DNA of 64,000 nucleotides from an uncultured bacterium (GTDB lineage: Bacteria > Bacillota > Clostridia > Oscillospirales > Oscillospiraceae). The notes beneath the pieces are model-generated. The model ran no database searches. It had not been told where the DNA came from and worked only from the letters and a program-made list of their open reading frames with translations. Position numbers and translations under genes: made by a program. The stretch covers positions 1 through 64,000 of the forward strand of contig CATKXO010000012.1 of the NCBI GenBank assembly GCA_949840775.1, given 5' to 3'. Of this stretch, positions 42,572-51,296 are shown piece by piece (position 1 is the first letter of the stretch; each line of letters begins with the position of its first letter).

Positions 42572-42921
42572 CGATTCAGGAATGTTACGCCGCCCTGGAG
42601 GGCGACTATCAGGAGGTACTGGGACGGCTGTACAGTGACGCGTTAGTGGAACGTTTTGTGGGCAAATTTTTGTCCGACCAGTCCTTTCAGCTGCTGCGGG
42701 ATTCCTTGGATGAAAAAAATTTTGAGGAGGCCTTCCGCGCCGCTCATACCCTGAAGGGCGTCACGCAAAATCTCAGCTTTACCAAGCTGTATCAGTCCTG
42801 CCACGAGATTACAGAAGCTCTGCGGACAAAAGACTACGATCTGGCAGTCCGGTTGTTCCCAACGGTGGAAGCGGACTACGCACAGACTGCCTCCGCCATC
42901 CAAAGATATCAGGCCGGCTGA
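42568..42921 (+). CDS. Hpt-domain phosphotransfer protein
   Basis: 117-residue helical protein starting at the ATG that overlaps the preceding stop (ATGA), behind AAAAAGGAGG. The phosphorylatable His lies in FRAAHTLKGVTQNLSF, the canonical Hpt motif (HxLKG). It should carry phosphate between the hybrid kinase's receiver and the HD-GYP regulator's receiver. Third gene of the phosphorelay operon, followed by a perfect terminator. Confidence 0.93.
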   Translation: MTIQECYAALEGDYQEVLGRLYSDALVERFVGKFLSDQSFQLLRDSLDEKNFEEAFRAAHTLKGVTQNLSFTKLYQSCHEITEALRTKDYDLAVRLFPTVEADYAQTASAIQRYQAG

Positions 42922-42942
42922 TACAAATACCGCCGGTACAGA

Positions 42943-42976
42943 TTTCCCCCCTGAGCACCAGTGCTCAGGGGGGAAA
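42943..42976 (+). terminator. Terminator of the phosphorelay operon
   Basis: Perfect 16-bp stem TTTCCCCCCTGAGCAC / GTGCTCAGGGGGGAAA with a 2-base loop, 21 bases after the Hpt stop. Confidence 0.85.
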
Positions 42977-42985
42977 TTATGTCCG

Positions 42986-43084
42986 TCAAATTTTTGCCAG
43001 AGGCGTCTTCTGCTCTCGCAGCGCCATCATCTGGTGCGCCCAGGCCAGCGCCGGCTGGACAAACAGGGAGATGTCTCCCTCCAT
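42986..43084 (-). CDS. Possible 32-residue peptide after the chemoreceptor
   Basis: Minus-strand frame with ATG 10 bases after the chemoreceptor stop: MEGDISLFVQPALAWAHQMM and a basic tail ending KTPLAKI. It lies between that gene and a strong terminator. No clear ribosome site, and the sequence is not recognised; it may be a translated tail peptide or a remnant. Confidence 0.25.
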   Translation of the reverse strand: MEGDISLFVQPALAWAHQMMALREQKTPLAKI

Positions 43085-43094
43085 GTTCTTCGGT

Positions 43095-45119
43095 TCAGAT
43101 GCGGAAGCGGCTGATCAGGCTGTTTAGGGTGTGCGCCTGCTGAGACAGTTCCTTGGAGACCGCCGCACTCTTCTCTGCGGCGGTGGAATTGTCCTGAACC
43201 ACTGCAGAGATTTCTTTGATTCCGCTCTCTACCAGCGAAATCATCTCCGACTGCTGTACGCTGGCTGCGGCGATCTCATCCATCAGCGTTTTAATCGACT
43301 GGATGCAGCTGTTGATGTCCTGCATGGCAGAGACGGCCAGGTCGGTCGATTCCGTTCCGGTTTTGGCGCTCTGGATTGACCTGCTGATAAGCTCGTTGGT
43401 GTTCTGGGCGGCCTGTGCCGATTTGGCGGCCAGATTGCGCACCTCGTCCGCAACCACAGAAAAGCCTTTTCCCGCATTTCCAGCCCGGGCAGCCTCTACC
43501 GCGGCGTTTAGGGCCAGGATATTGGTCTGGAATGCAATGTCCTCTATGGTTTTAATAATCGTGCTGATCTGATTGGAGGACTGGTCAATGTTTCTTGTGG
43601 CAGCGGTCAGCTGCTCCATCTTTGTGTCTGCCTCGGCCGCATAGCCGGTCGCCTGGCCTACCAGCTGGCTGGCGCTGCCGCAGCGCACAGTACTGGTTTG
43701 AATTTGAGTGGTGATGGCCGTCACATTGGTCACAAGCCCATCCACCGAGGCGGCCTGTTCCGCCGTCCCCTGTGCCAGCGCCTGAGCGTCTGTAGATACC
43801 CGGACCGCGCTGGAACCCACCTCGCCAGCCACCTGAGAGATATCCCGGATCACATTCACCAGATTGGTATGGATGGACTGCAGGCTGGCAGACAGCGCCT
43901 TGAAGTCTCCGATATAATAGGACTCGTTCTGGGTGACATCAACGGTCAGGTTTCCGTTGGCAATCTCGCCCAGAATCCGGCCCACGTCGTCAATCGTCTT
44001 TCGCAGGCAGAGGCAGACCCGATGGGTGGTCTGGGCGATCATGCCAATCTCATCCGAACGGCCATAAAACGGTTCCAGCTCCTGATCTGAGGAGAGGTTC
44101 AGGTCCCCCAGCCGTCCGATGGCCCGCTCCACCACCATCAGCTCCCGGCCCTCCCGCCGCAGAAGCAGCAGGGTGAGCAGAATGACGGCGGCGGCTGTGA
44201 TGGCGCACAGCACGCCCACCAGGATGCGCACGTTGGTTACGGTGCCGTAGACCTCTGTGGCGTTGTCCCGGACCATGAAAACCCAGCCCCGGTCTTTCAG
44301 ATATTTGTAGACCACCAGCTGTTTGACTCCATCCCCATCCCGGTAGGAATATGTATTGGCCTGGGTGCTGCCATCCGCCTGAATGCGCCCGATGATCTCC
44401 CGGTATCCGGTGTCGGTGGTCTCCGTGTTCAAAAGCGCTTCGTCCTCGTGATAGAGGTAGACCCCCGTGTCCACATTCAAAAACGCGTACTCACTGTCAG
44501 GCAGGCCCTTGATGCCCAGGTTCAGCAGCGAGTCCGTCAGGTGGCTGGCGTAGACGCCCGCCCCCACATAGCCGATACACCGCCGTCCCTCGAAAATGGG
44601 GTAGTACATGGATAAAATCATGCTGCCGGTACCGGGGGACTTCATAATCCCCAGGTTGGTCAGCTGCTGCTGGGCCAGGATGGTGTCCTGAAAGGTTTTC
44701 AGGGAATCCCCCGACCGGGTGGTCATGCCGATGGCCCCCTGAGAGGTATGAGTCAGCACATGGGTGTCCGGTGTCGCGATGTACAGCCCCTCAAACACCC
44801 CCTTGACAGCGGCAAAGTCCTCGGTATACTTCTGGGCTTGGGCCAGAAGCACAGGGTCCTCCGGGTTCCGGAGCAGATCGTGTACCTCGCTGCCCAGAGC
44901 GAAAGCGGTCATATATTCCTCTGCGGAGAGCACATACTCATCAATGATGGCTGCCCTGGACTCCACAGCATCGGTCATTTGGTTGGTGATGTGATTTTTG
45001 ACCACCGAGGCGGCATTGGTGGATACTACCAGCCAGAGCAGCGTCATGCCGACCAGGGTAATAATGGTGGTAAGGATTCCAATTCGCGTGGCAAGTTTTT
45101 TGTTTCCCATAAATTGCAT
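43095..45119 (-). CDS. Methyl-accepting chemotaxis protein
   Basis: 674-residue chemoreceptor. I use the ATG at 45119 ([14 protein letters not shown]), behind GGAGGGAAG. TM1 at about residues 12-33 ([21 protein letters not shown]), an extracellular Cache-like sensor ([37 protein letters not shown]), TM2 near 295-317 and a HAMP-like region follow. The cytoplasmic signalling tip is [20 protein letters not shown], complete and highly conserved. No cheA, cheW or flagellar gene is in the window, so the receptor must feed a distant pathway, perhaps the adjacent c-di-GMP relay. Convergent with the phosphorelay operon, sharing its terminator region. Confidence 0.95.
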   Translation of the reverse strand: MQFMGNKKLATRIGILTTIITLVGMTLLWLVVSTNAASVVKNHITNQMTDAVESRAAIIDEYVLSAEEYMTAFALGSEVHDLLRNPEDPVLLAQAQKYTEDFAAVKGVFEGLYIATPDTHVLTHTSQGAIGMTTRSGDSLKTFQDTILAQQQLTNLGIMKSPGTGSMILSMYYPIFEGRRCIGYVGAGVYASHLTDSLLNLGIKGLPDSEYAFLNVDTGVYLYHEDEALLNTETTDTGYREIIGRIQADGSTQANTYSYRDGDGVKQLVVYKYLKDRGWVFMVRDNATEVYGTVTNVRILVGVLCAITAAAVILLTLLLLRREGRELMVVERAIGRLGDLNLSSDQELEPFYGRSDEIGMIAQTTHRVCLCLRKTIDDVGRILGEIANGNLTVDVTQNESYYIGDFKALSASLQSIHTNLVNVIRDISQVAGEVGSSAVRVSTDAQALAQGTAEQAASVDGLVTNVTAITTQIQTSTVRCGSASQLVGQATGYAAEADTKMEQLTAATRNIDQSSNQISTIIKTIEDIAFQTNILALNAAVEAARAGNAGKGFSVVADEVRNLAAKSAQAAQNTNELISRSIQSAKTGTESTDLAVSAMQDINSCIQSIKTLMDEIAAASVQQSEMISLVESGIKEISAVVQDNSTAAEKSAAVSKELSQQAHTLNSLISRFRI

Positions 45120-45298
45120 AAAAACTTCCCTCCATAGAAATGGTTTCAGGGTCTGAACCGCCCCATATGATGGAAGCCAGGGACCAGAAATCCGGCCCTG
45201 TTCCAACGGGTAGTATAGCCTATTTCCCTCTGTTTTTCAAGAGCATCATGATTGCGGGCGTGTCACAACCGCGCATTTTATCCGGACGGATTTTATAC

Positions 45299-45327
45299 TT
45301 GTACTTCCCGTACAGATTTGATATAAT
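45299..45327 (+). promoter_or_regulatory. Promoter of the gdpP-ftsH operon
   Basis: TTGTAC, 17-bp spacer and TATAAT (45322-45327), 47 bases before the gdpP start. Confidence 0.8.
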
Positions 45328-45373
45328 AAGCTATCTTTTGTTATTTAGATCGACCGAGAGGGGGCCGCCTCGT

Positions 45374-47362
45374 TTGAACCGGAAAATAAACAAGCTGCTC
45401 CAGCCCAGTTTTGGACTGTATTTTGCCTGTCTGCTTCTCTTTGCCCTGCTGTCCGCCGCCTTCTGCTGGCAGCTGGCCCTGGTGGAGCTGGGACTGGTGG
45501 TCCTGCTGGCCATCTACAGCCGCGAAAATGCCCGCCGCAGGCGGAAGGAGATCAGCAAGTACCTGGACAGCTACACCGGCAATGTGGATTCCGCCACCAA
45601 GGACACCATGATCAATTCCCCCCTGCCCATGGTGCTCTTCCGCCCGGAGAGCGACGACATCATCTGGACCAACGACCGCTTTCTCCGCCTGTCCGGCCAG
45701 CGGGAGCACCTGTACGACGCCAAGATGTCCTCCCTCATCCCGGATTTCGACACCCACTGGCTGATGGAGGGCAGGAACCAGTGCCCCGGCGAGGTGGAAT
45801 ACGCCGGGCGGCGTTTTCTGGTCTACGGCCACCTGGTGCGCACCGGAGGCCGGGGGGGCGGGGGCTTTCTGGCCACCACCTACTGGGTGGATGTCACCGA
45901 GCTGGCCCAGACCCGGGACCAGTACCAGGCCAGCCGGCCGGTGGCGGCGGTGCTGCTGCTGGACAACTATGAGGACCTGCTGAAGAACCTGTCAGAAAAC
46001 GACCGCTCCACCATCATGGCTGAAATTGACAGCCGCATTGAGAGCTGGGTGGCCGAGACGGGGGGCATTTTGCGCCGCTATCAGCGGGAACGGTATCTGT
46101 TTGTCTTTGAGGAGCGGTATCTGCCCAAATTTATTGACAGCAAGTTCGATATTCTGGACGCCATTCACCAGGTGGTCAACCCCAGCGGCATGAACGCCTC
46201 CCTGTCCATCGGCGTGGGCATGGACGGCAGCAGCTTCCGGGAGCTGCTGGACTTCGCCAACCTGTCGGTGGACATGGCCCTGTCCCGGGGGGGCGACCAG
46301 GCGGTGATCCGCAACCGGCTTACCTTCGAGTTTTACGGGGGCCGGTCCAAGGAGACGGAGAAGCGCACCAAGGTGAAGAGCCGGGTGATGGCCAACGCCC
46401 TGTCCTCTCTGGTGTCCGACTCCTCCCAGGTGTTCATCATGGGCCACAAGGCCCCGGACAACGACGCGGTGGGGGCCGCCGCCGGTGTGTGCGCCCTGTG
46501 CCGGAAGAACGGCGTGCCCGCCCACATCATCCGGGAGCCGGGCCCCACCCCCTCTCAGGAGCTCATCGACCGGCTCCAGCAGCTGCCCGAGTATCACGAC
46601 TGCTTCCTCTCCGCCCAGGAGGCCCTGATTATCGCCGACAACCGCTCTCTGGTGGTGGTGGTGGACACCAACCGCCCCGAGCAGGTCCAGGCCCTGGAGG
46701 TGCTCCAGAGCTGCAACCGGGTGGCGGTCATCGACCACCACCGCCGGGCAGCCACCTATATCGAGGGGGCGGCCCTGAACTACCACGAGCCCTATGCCTC
46801 CTCCGCCTCTGAGCTGGTCACTGAGCTGCTCCAGTATGTGATGGAGCCCGCCCATCTCCTCCGGGCGGAGGCGGAAGCCCTGCTGGCCGGTATCGTATTG
46901 GACACCAAGAACTTCACCATGCGCACCGGCGGGCGCACCTTTGAGGCCGCCGCCTTCCTCCGCCGCTCCGGGGCGGACACCGCCGAGGTGAAGAAGCTCT
47001 TCCAGAACGACCTGGCAGGCACCATCGCGAAATACGCCATCATCCAGAACGCCAAGCTCTACCGGGACGGCATCGCCGTGGCCGTGGCCGACCACCCGGT
47101 GGGCCGGGTCACCGCCGCCCAGGCCGCCGACGAGCTGTTGAACATCATCGGCATCGACGCCTCCTTCGTCATCTCCCCCGACGGGGAGCGGGTGAACATC
47201 TCCGGCCGCTCCATGGGGGATACCAACGTGCAGCTCATCCTGGAGAAGCTGGGGGGCGGGGGCAACGCCGCCGCCGCCGGAGGCCAAATCACCGGCAAGC
47301 CGGTGGACGAGGTGGCCAGGGATTTGGCCAGGGCCATCGACCAGTATCTGGAGGAAGCGTAG
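45374..47362 (+). CDS. gdpP: c-di-AMP phosphodiesterase GdpP
   Basis: 662-residue membrane enzyme starting at TTG behind GAGAGGGGGCC. Two N-terminal helices at about residues 13-45 (LYFACLLLFALLSAAFCW, LALVELGLVVLLAIYS), a PAS domain to about 150, a degenerate GGDEF at about 165-310 and a DHH/DHHA1 catalytic part. Catalytic motifs: IMGHKAPDNDAVGAAAG, VVVDTNRPEQ and AVIDHHRRA, then GGGGNAAAAGGQI in DHHA1. It hydrolyses c-di-AMP to pApA. The order gdpP-rplI-dnaB is conserved in Firmicutes. Confidence 0.95.
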   Translation: MNRKINKLLQPSFGLYFACLLLFALLSAAFCWQLALVELGLVVLLAIYSRENARRRRKEISKYLDSYTGNVDSATKDTMINSPLPMVLFRPESDDIIWTNDRFLRLSGQREHLYDAKMSSLIPDFDTHWLMEGRNQCPGEVEYAGRRFLVYGHLVRTGGRGGGGFLATTYWVDVTELAQTRDQYQASRPVAAVLLLDNYEDLLKNLSENDRSTIMAEIDSRIESWVAETGGILRRYQRERYLFVFEERYLPKFIDSKFDILDAIHQVVNPSGMNASLSIGVGMDGSSFRELLDFANLSVDMALSRGGDQAVIRNRLTFEFYGGRSKETEKRTKVKSRVMANALSSLVSDSSQVFIMGHKAPDNDAVGAAAGVCALCRKNGVPAHIIREPGPTPSQELIDRLQQLPEYHDCFLSAQEALIIADNRSLVVVVDTNRPEQVQALEVLQSCNRVAVIDHHRRAATYIEGAALNYHEPYASSASELVTELLQYVMEPAHLLRAEAEALLAGIVLDTKNFTMRTGGRTFEAAAFLRRSGADTAEVKKLFQNDLAGTIAKYAIIQNAKLYRDGIAVAVADHPVGRVTAAQAADELLNIIGIDASFVISPDGERVNISGRSMGDTNVQLILEKLGGGGNAAAAGGQITGKPVDEVARDLARAIDQYLEEA

Positions 47363-47372
47363 GAGGCGAATA

Positions 47373-47445
47373 TGTGGGGCCCGCCGCCCTCGGCGGACCA
47401 GTCCATTTTACCAATTATGACCCGCCTAGGGGGGCGGGTCCCACA
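47373..47445. repeat. Paired headed palindromes, copy 4
   Basis: GTGGGGCCCGCC...GGCGGACC at 47373-47399 and, inverted, GACCCGCC...GGCGGGTCCCAC at about 47419-47444. The GTGGG heads face outwards. It occupies most of the gdpP-rplI gap. Confidence 0.7.
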
Positions 47446-47478
47446 AAAAGAATACCATATCAGAAAGGACCGATTGAA

Positions 47479-47925
47479 ATGAAGGTAATTTTGCAGCAGG
47501 ACGTGAAGGGCCAGGGGAAGAAGGGCCAGCTGGTGGAGGTGTCCGACGGCTACGCCCGGAACTTCCTTCTGCCCCGGAAGCTGGCCGTCACCGCCACCGC
47601 TGAGAACCTGAACACCATGAAGCAGCAGGAGAAGGCCAAAAAGGCCCAGGAAGAGGCCGAGAAGGCGGAGGCTGAAGCCCTGTCCAAGAAGCTGGAGGGC
47701 CTGATGGTGAAGATCCCTGCCAAGGCCGGCGAGGGCGGCCGCCTCTTCGGCGCCGTCACCGGAAAAGAGGTGTCTGACGCCCTGTCCGCCCAGCATGGCG
47801 TTACCATTCCCAAGACCAAGCTGGTGCTGGACGAGCCCATCAAATCCTGTGGCAGCTATCAGATTAAGGCCAAGCTGGGCTATGAAATCAGCGGCACAGT
47901 AAATGTGCTGGTGATTGAGGGCTGA
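47479..47925 (+). CDS. rplI: 50S ribosomal protein L9
   Basis: 148 residues, the normal length. Start behind AGAAAGGACC. N-terminal rRNA-binding domain with the L9 signature GKKGQLVEVSDGYARNFLLP, a long charged connecting helix (EKAKKAQEEAEKAEAEALSK) and the C-terminal domain (GGRLFGAVTGKEVSDALSAQ). Between gdpP and dnaB as in most Firmicutes; preceded by a headed-palindrome pair. Confidence 0.97.
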   Translation: MKVILQQDVKGQGKKGQLVEVSDGYARNFLLPRKLAVTATAENLNTMKQQEKAKKAQEEAEKAEAEALSKKLEGLMVKIPAKAGEGGRLFGAVTGKEVSDALSAQHGVTIPKTKLVLDEPIKSCGSYQIKAKLGYEISGTVNVLVIEG

Positions 47926-47959
47926 GCGCCGGCCCACTTTCCCAAGGAGGTGACCCCAT

Positions 47960-49315
47960 ATGCCCAATGAACTGGAGGAGCTGACGCTCCGGCAGATGCC
48001 CTACTCGCCGGTTTCCGAGCAGGCTGTGCTGGGCGCCATCCTGGGAGACCCCCGCTGCGTCGCCGATATCATCGACAAGCTCCGTCCCGAAGATTTCTAC
48101 ATCCAGAAGAACCGGGAAATTTTTGAGACCATCCACACCATGTTCAGCTACTCCCGCACCATCGACCCGGTCACCGTACTGGAGGCCCTGAAGCAGAACG
48201 GCTATGACAAGGACGGTCAGGCCTGGGACTATTTTCTCCAGCTGATGGACAACACCCCCCCAGGCTACAACGTGGATGAATACATCGGGTTTATCAAAGA
48301 CAAGGCCCTCCTCCGCCAAATTGCGGGGACGGCGGGGGAGCTGCTTTCCATGGTCCAGGGGGGGACCGACTCCGGCCAGACCGTTCTGGACGCGGCGGAG
48401 CAGCGCATCTACGCCATCCGCCAGGGCCGCACCTCCCGGGGGCTTACCCCCATCGCCGATGTCATTGTCAGCGTCTACGACCGCCTGGCCGAGCTGGCCG
48501 CCAGCGACCGCTCCATCACCGGCCTGGAGACCGGCCTGCGGGACCTGGACCGGGCCCTCTCCGGTCTGAACAACTCCGACCTGATCCTTCTGGCCGCCCG
48601 CCCCGGTATGGGCAAGACCTCCATGGCCCTGAACATTCTGCTCAACGCGGGCAAGAAGTCGGGCAAGCAGGTGGCCTTTTTCTCCCTGGAAATGAACAAG
48701 GAGCAGCTGGCCCTGCGGCTGATTTCCAGCGAGTGCTTTGTGGACAACAAAAAGCTGACCACGGGCAAGCTCACCGACCAGGACTGGGAAAACGTGGCCG
48801 CCGCCGCTGAGGCGCTCAGCCGCTCCACCATCCTGATTGACGAGGACTCCAACATCACCGTGGCCGACATCCTGGCCAAGTGCCGCCGGGTGGAAAACCT
48901 GGGACTCATCATCATCGACTACCTCCAGCTGATGCAGTCCTCCGGAAACAAGAGCCGGGGCAATGAAAACCGGCAGCAGATCGTGTCGGACATCTCCCGC
49001 TCCCTGAAGCTGATGGCCAAGGAGCTGAACGTGCCTGTACTGTGCCTGAGCCAGCTGTCCCGGGCCAACGAGTCCCGGCAGGACAAGCGGCCCATGCTGT
49101 CCGACCTGCGGGAGTCGGGGGCCATCGAGCAGGACGCGGACATCGTCCTCTTCCTCTACCGGGAGGGGTACTACAACCGGGACTCCGAGAATCCCAACCT
49201 GGCCGAGTGCATCATTGCCAAAAACCGCCACGGCGAGACCGGCAAGATCGACTTGCAGTGGACCCCTGAGTTTACCACCTTCACTGACATGGAGTGGCGG
49301 CGGGAGGAATATTAA
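47960..49315 (+). CDS. dnaB: Replicative DNA helicase DnaB
   Basis: 451-residue RecA-like hexameric helicase, AAGGAGG before the start. N-terminal DnaG-binding domain (SEQAVLGAILGDPRCVADII), then Walker A LAARPGMGKTSMAL near residue 212, H1a FFSLEMNKEQLALRL, Walker B LIIIDYLQLM and H4 motif VLCLSQLSRANESRQDKRP, followed by LRESGAIEQDADIVLFLYR. No intein. Third gene of the operon. Confidence 0.97.
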   Translation: MPNELEELTLRQMPYSPVSEQAVLGAILGDPRCVADIIDKLRPEDFYIQKNREIFETIHTMFSYSRTIDPVTVLEALKQNGYDKDGQAWDYFLQLMDNTPPGYNVDEYIGFIKDKALLRQIAGTAGELLSMVQGGTDSGQTVLDAAEQRIYAIRQGRTSRGLTPIADVIVSVYDRLAELAASDRSITGLETGLRDLDRALSGLNNSDLILLAARPGMGKTSMALNILLNAGKKSGKQVAFFSLEMNKEQLALRLISSECFVDNKKLTTGKLTDQDWENVAAAAEALSRSTILIDEDSNITVADILAKCRRVENLGLIIIDYLQLMQSSGNKSRGNENRQQIVSDISRSLKLMAKELNVPVLCLSQLSRANESRQDKRPMLSDLRESGAIEQDADIVLFLYREGYYNRDSENPNLAECIIAKNRHGETGKIDLQWTPEFTTFTDMEWRREEY

Positions 49316-49335
49316 AAAGAAACGAGGTCCTGCCC

Positions 49336-50727
49336 ATGCTGAAAACCGTTGAAGCCTTCATCCGTGAGCAGGACCTGATCCCCGCCGGGTCTACAGTGCT
49401 GTGCGCCGTGTCCGGCGGGGCGGACTCCATCGCCATGCTGCACGCTTTGTACCGCCTGCGGGACAGGCTGGGCTTTGCCCTTGCCGCCGCCCACTACAAC
49501 CACCGGCTGCGGGGGGCGGAGTCCGACAGGGACCAGCGGTTTGTGGAGCAGTTTGTCCAGCTGTGCTGCGGGGAGCACAGGCGGCAGGACGGGTGCGTCC
49601 TCCCCGCTGTGCCGCTGTACACAGGGAGCGGGGATGTGGCCGGTCAGGCCCGGCTGCGGGGAACCGGCATCGAGGAGACCGCCCGGGAGATGCGTTACTC
49701 CTTTCTCCGGCAGGCGGCGGCGGAGGCGGAAGCTGACCTGATTGCCACCGCCCACACTGCCAGCGACAACGTGGAGACCATCCTCTTCCACCTGGCCCGG
49801 GGCTCCGGACTGCGGGGACTGGGGGGGATTCTCCCCAAACGGGAGGAGATCATCCGCCCCCTGCTCACCGTCACCCGGCGGGAGGTGGAGGACTACCTCT
49901 TCCACCACTCCCTGCCCCACATGGAGGACAGCTCCAACCGGAACGACGGTTACACCCGCAACCGCATTCGCCACCAGGTACTGCCGGTGCTGGAGGATGT
50001 CTCCCCCGGCTTTCTGGCCCGGATGGCGGACACCGCCGCCCTGCTCCGGGCGGACGAGGCCTGCCTCACCGGCCTGGCCAGAGAGCTGGCAGACCGGGCC
50101 GTCCCGGAAGGAGGCGGGCTGGCAGCTGACGCTGCTTCCATCGCCGCCGCCCCTGACCCCATTGCCAGCCGGGCCCTCCGGCTGCTGCTGGGCCGGCTGT
50201 GGGGAGGCGATCAGAACTGTTCCGCCGTCCACCTCAACGCCCTGCTGAAGCTGTGCCGGGGAGAGGACCCCTCCGCCCAGCTGTATCTGCCCCACGGCAC
50301 CAACGCCCGCCGGTCCTATGAAAAGCTGCTGCTGGTCCCCCGTTTGGGCCCCATCCCCCTGGAGGAGGGGGCGCTTCCCCTTCCCGGCGCGCTGGACTGC
50401 GGCCCCTGGCATATCTCCTGCACCCCGGAGGACTACCGGGACCAGCCCCAGGGCCCCTGGGACTTCTGGCTGGACCAGGCGGCCGTCCCCGCGCTGGCGC
50501 TGCGCCCCCGGCGCACCGGCGACCGGCTCACCCCAGCCGGCCGGCTGGGCAAGACCGTAAAAAAATGGATGATCGAAGAAAAGCTGCCCCGGTTCCAGCG
50601 GGATATCCTGCCCGTTTTCCACTGCGGGGGCCGGGTGGCCGCCGTGGCCGGACTGGGTCCCGACCGCTCCTTTGCCGCCCTGCCGGGGCGGCCCGCCTGG
50701 CATATCAAAATCGACTCTTTGGAATGA
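49336..50727 (+). CDS. tilS: tRNA(Ile)-lysidine synthetase
   Basis: 463-residue enzyme that converts C34 of the AUA-reading tRNA-Ile to lysidine. ATG behind ACGAGG. The PP-loop ATPase motif is VLCAVSGGADSIAML near residue 27-35; HYNHRLRGAESDRDQ, IATAHTASDNVETILFHLARGSGLRGLGG and NRNDGYTRNRIRHQVLP follow. C-terminal TilS domains: LRPRRTGDRLTPAGRLGKTV. It is linked to hpt and ftsH, the standard Firmicute order. Confidence 0.95.
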   Translation: MLKTVEAFIREQDLIPAGSTVLCAVSGGADSIAMLHALYRLRDRLGFALAAAHYNHRLRGAESDRDQRFVEQFVQLCCGEHRRQDGCVLPAVPLYTGSGDVAGQARLRGTGIEETAREMRYSFLRQAAAEAEADLIATAHTASDNVETILFHLARGSGLRGLGGILPKREEIIRPLLTVTRREVEDYLFHHSLPHMEDSSNRNDGYTRNRIRHQVLPVLEDVSPGFLARMADTAALLRADEACLTGLARELADRAVPEGGGLAADAASIAAAPDPIASRALRLLLGRLWGGDQNCSAVHLNALLKLCRGEDPSAQLYLPHGTNARRSYEKLLLVPRLGPIPLEEGALPLPGALDCGPWHISCTPEDYRDQPQGPWDFWLDQAAVPALALRPRRTGDRLTPAGRLGKTVKKWMIEEKLPRFQRDILPVFHCGGRVAAVAGLGPDRSFAALPGRPAWHIKIDSLE

Positions 50728-50743
50728 AAGGAAGAAAATTTCC

Positions 50744-51286
50744 ATGCTAGAGAAAGATATTCAGGAGATATTATTTACAGAGGAACAGCTGAAAAACCGG
50801 GTAAATGAGCTCGCCCGGCAGATCGAAGCGGACTACGCCGGCAAGGAGATTATGCTCATCAGCGTGCTCCGGGGCTCCTTTGTCTTTATGGCCGACCTGT
50901 GCCGGGCCATTGATCTGCCCTGCACCCTGGACTTCATGTCCGTGTCCTCCTACGGCGGCGGCACCTCCTCCACCGGCCAGGTGCAGATTACTAAGGACCT
51001 GTCGGAGGACATCACCGGCCGCAACCTGATTGTGGTGGAGGATATTCTGGACAGCGGCAACACCCTGAGCTATCTGCTGAACATCCTGGAGCACCGCAAG
51101 CCCGCCTCTGTGCGCCTATGCGCCCTGCTGGACAAGCCGGAGCGCCGCACCAAGCCGGTGGAGCTGCATTACTGCGGCTTTACCATTCCAGACGCCTTTG
51201 TGGTGGGCTACGGTCTGGACTACGCTGAAAAATACCGCAACCTGCCTTACATCGGCATCCTGAAGCCGGAGGTTTACGGCGGGTAA
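50744..51286 (+). CDS. hpt: Hypoxanthine phosphoribosyltransferase
   Basis: 180-residue purine-salvage enzyme. The start lies 16 bases after tilS behind AAAGGAAG. Family motifs: [35 protein letters not shown] and the PRPP-binding loop [38 protein letters not shown] closes the fold. Normal length. Confidence 0.96.
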   Translation: MLEKDIQEILFTEEQLKNRVNELARQIEADYAGKEIMLISVLRGSFVFMADLCRAIDLPCTLDFMSVSSYGGGTSSTGQVQITKDLSEDITGRNLIVVEDILDSGNTLSYLLNILEHRKPASVRLCALLDKPERRTKPVELHYCGFTIPDAFVVGYGLDYAEKYRNLPYIGILKPEVYGG

Positions 51287-51296
51287 GGAAAGGATC

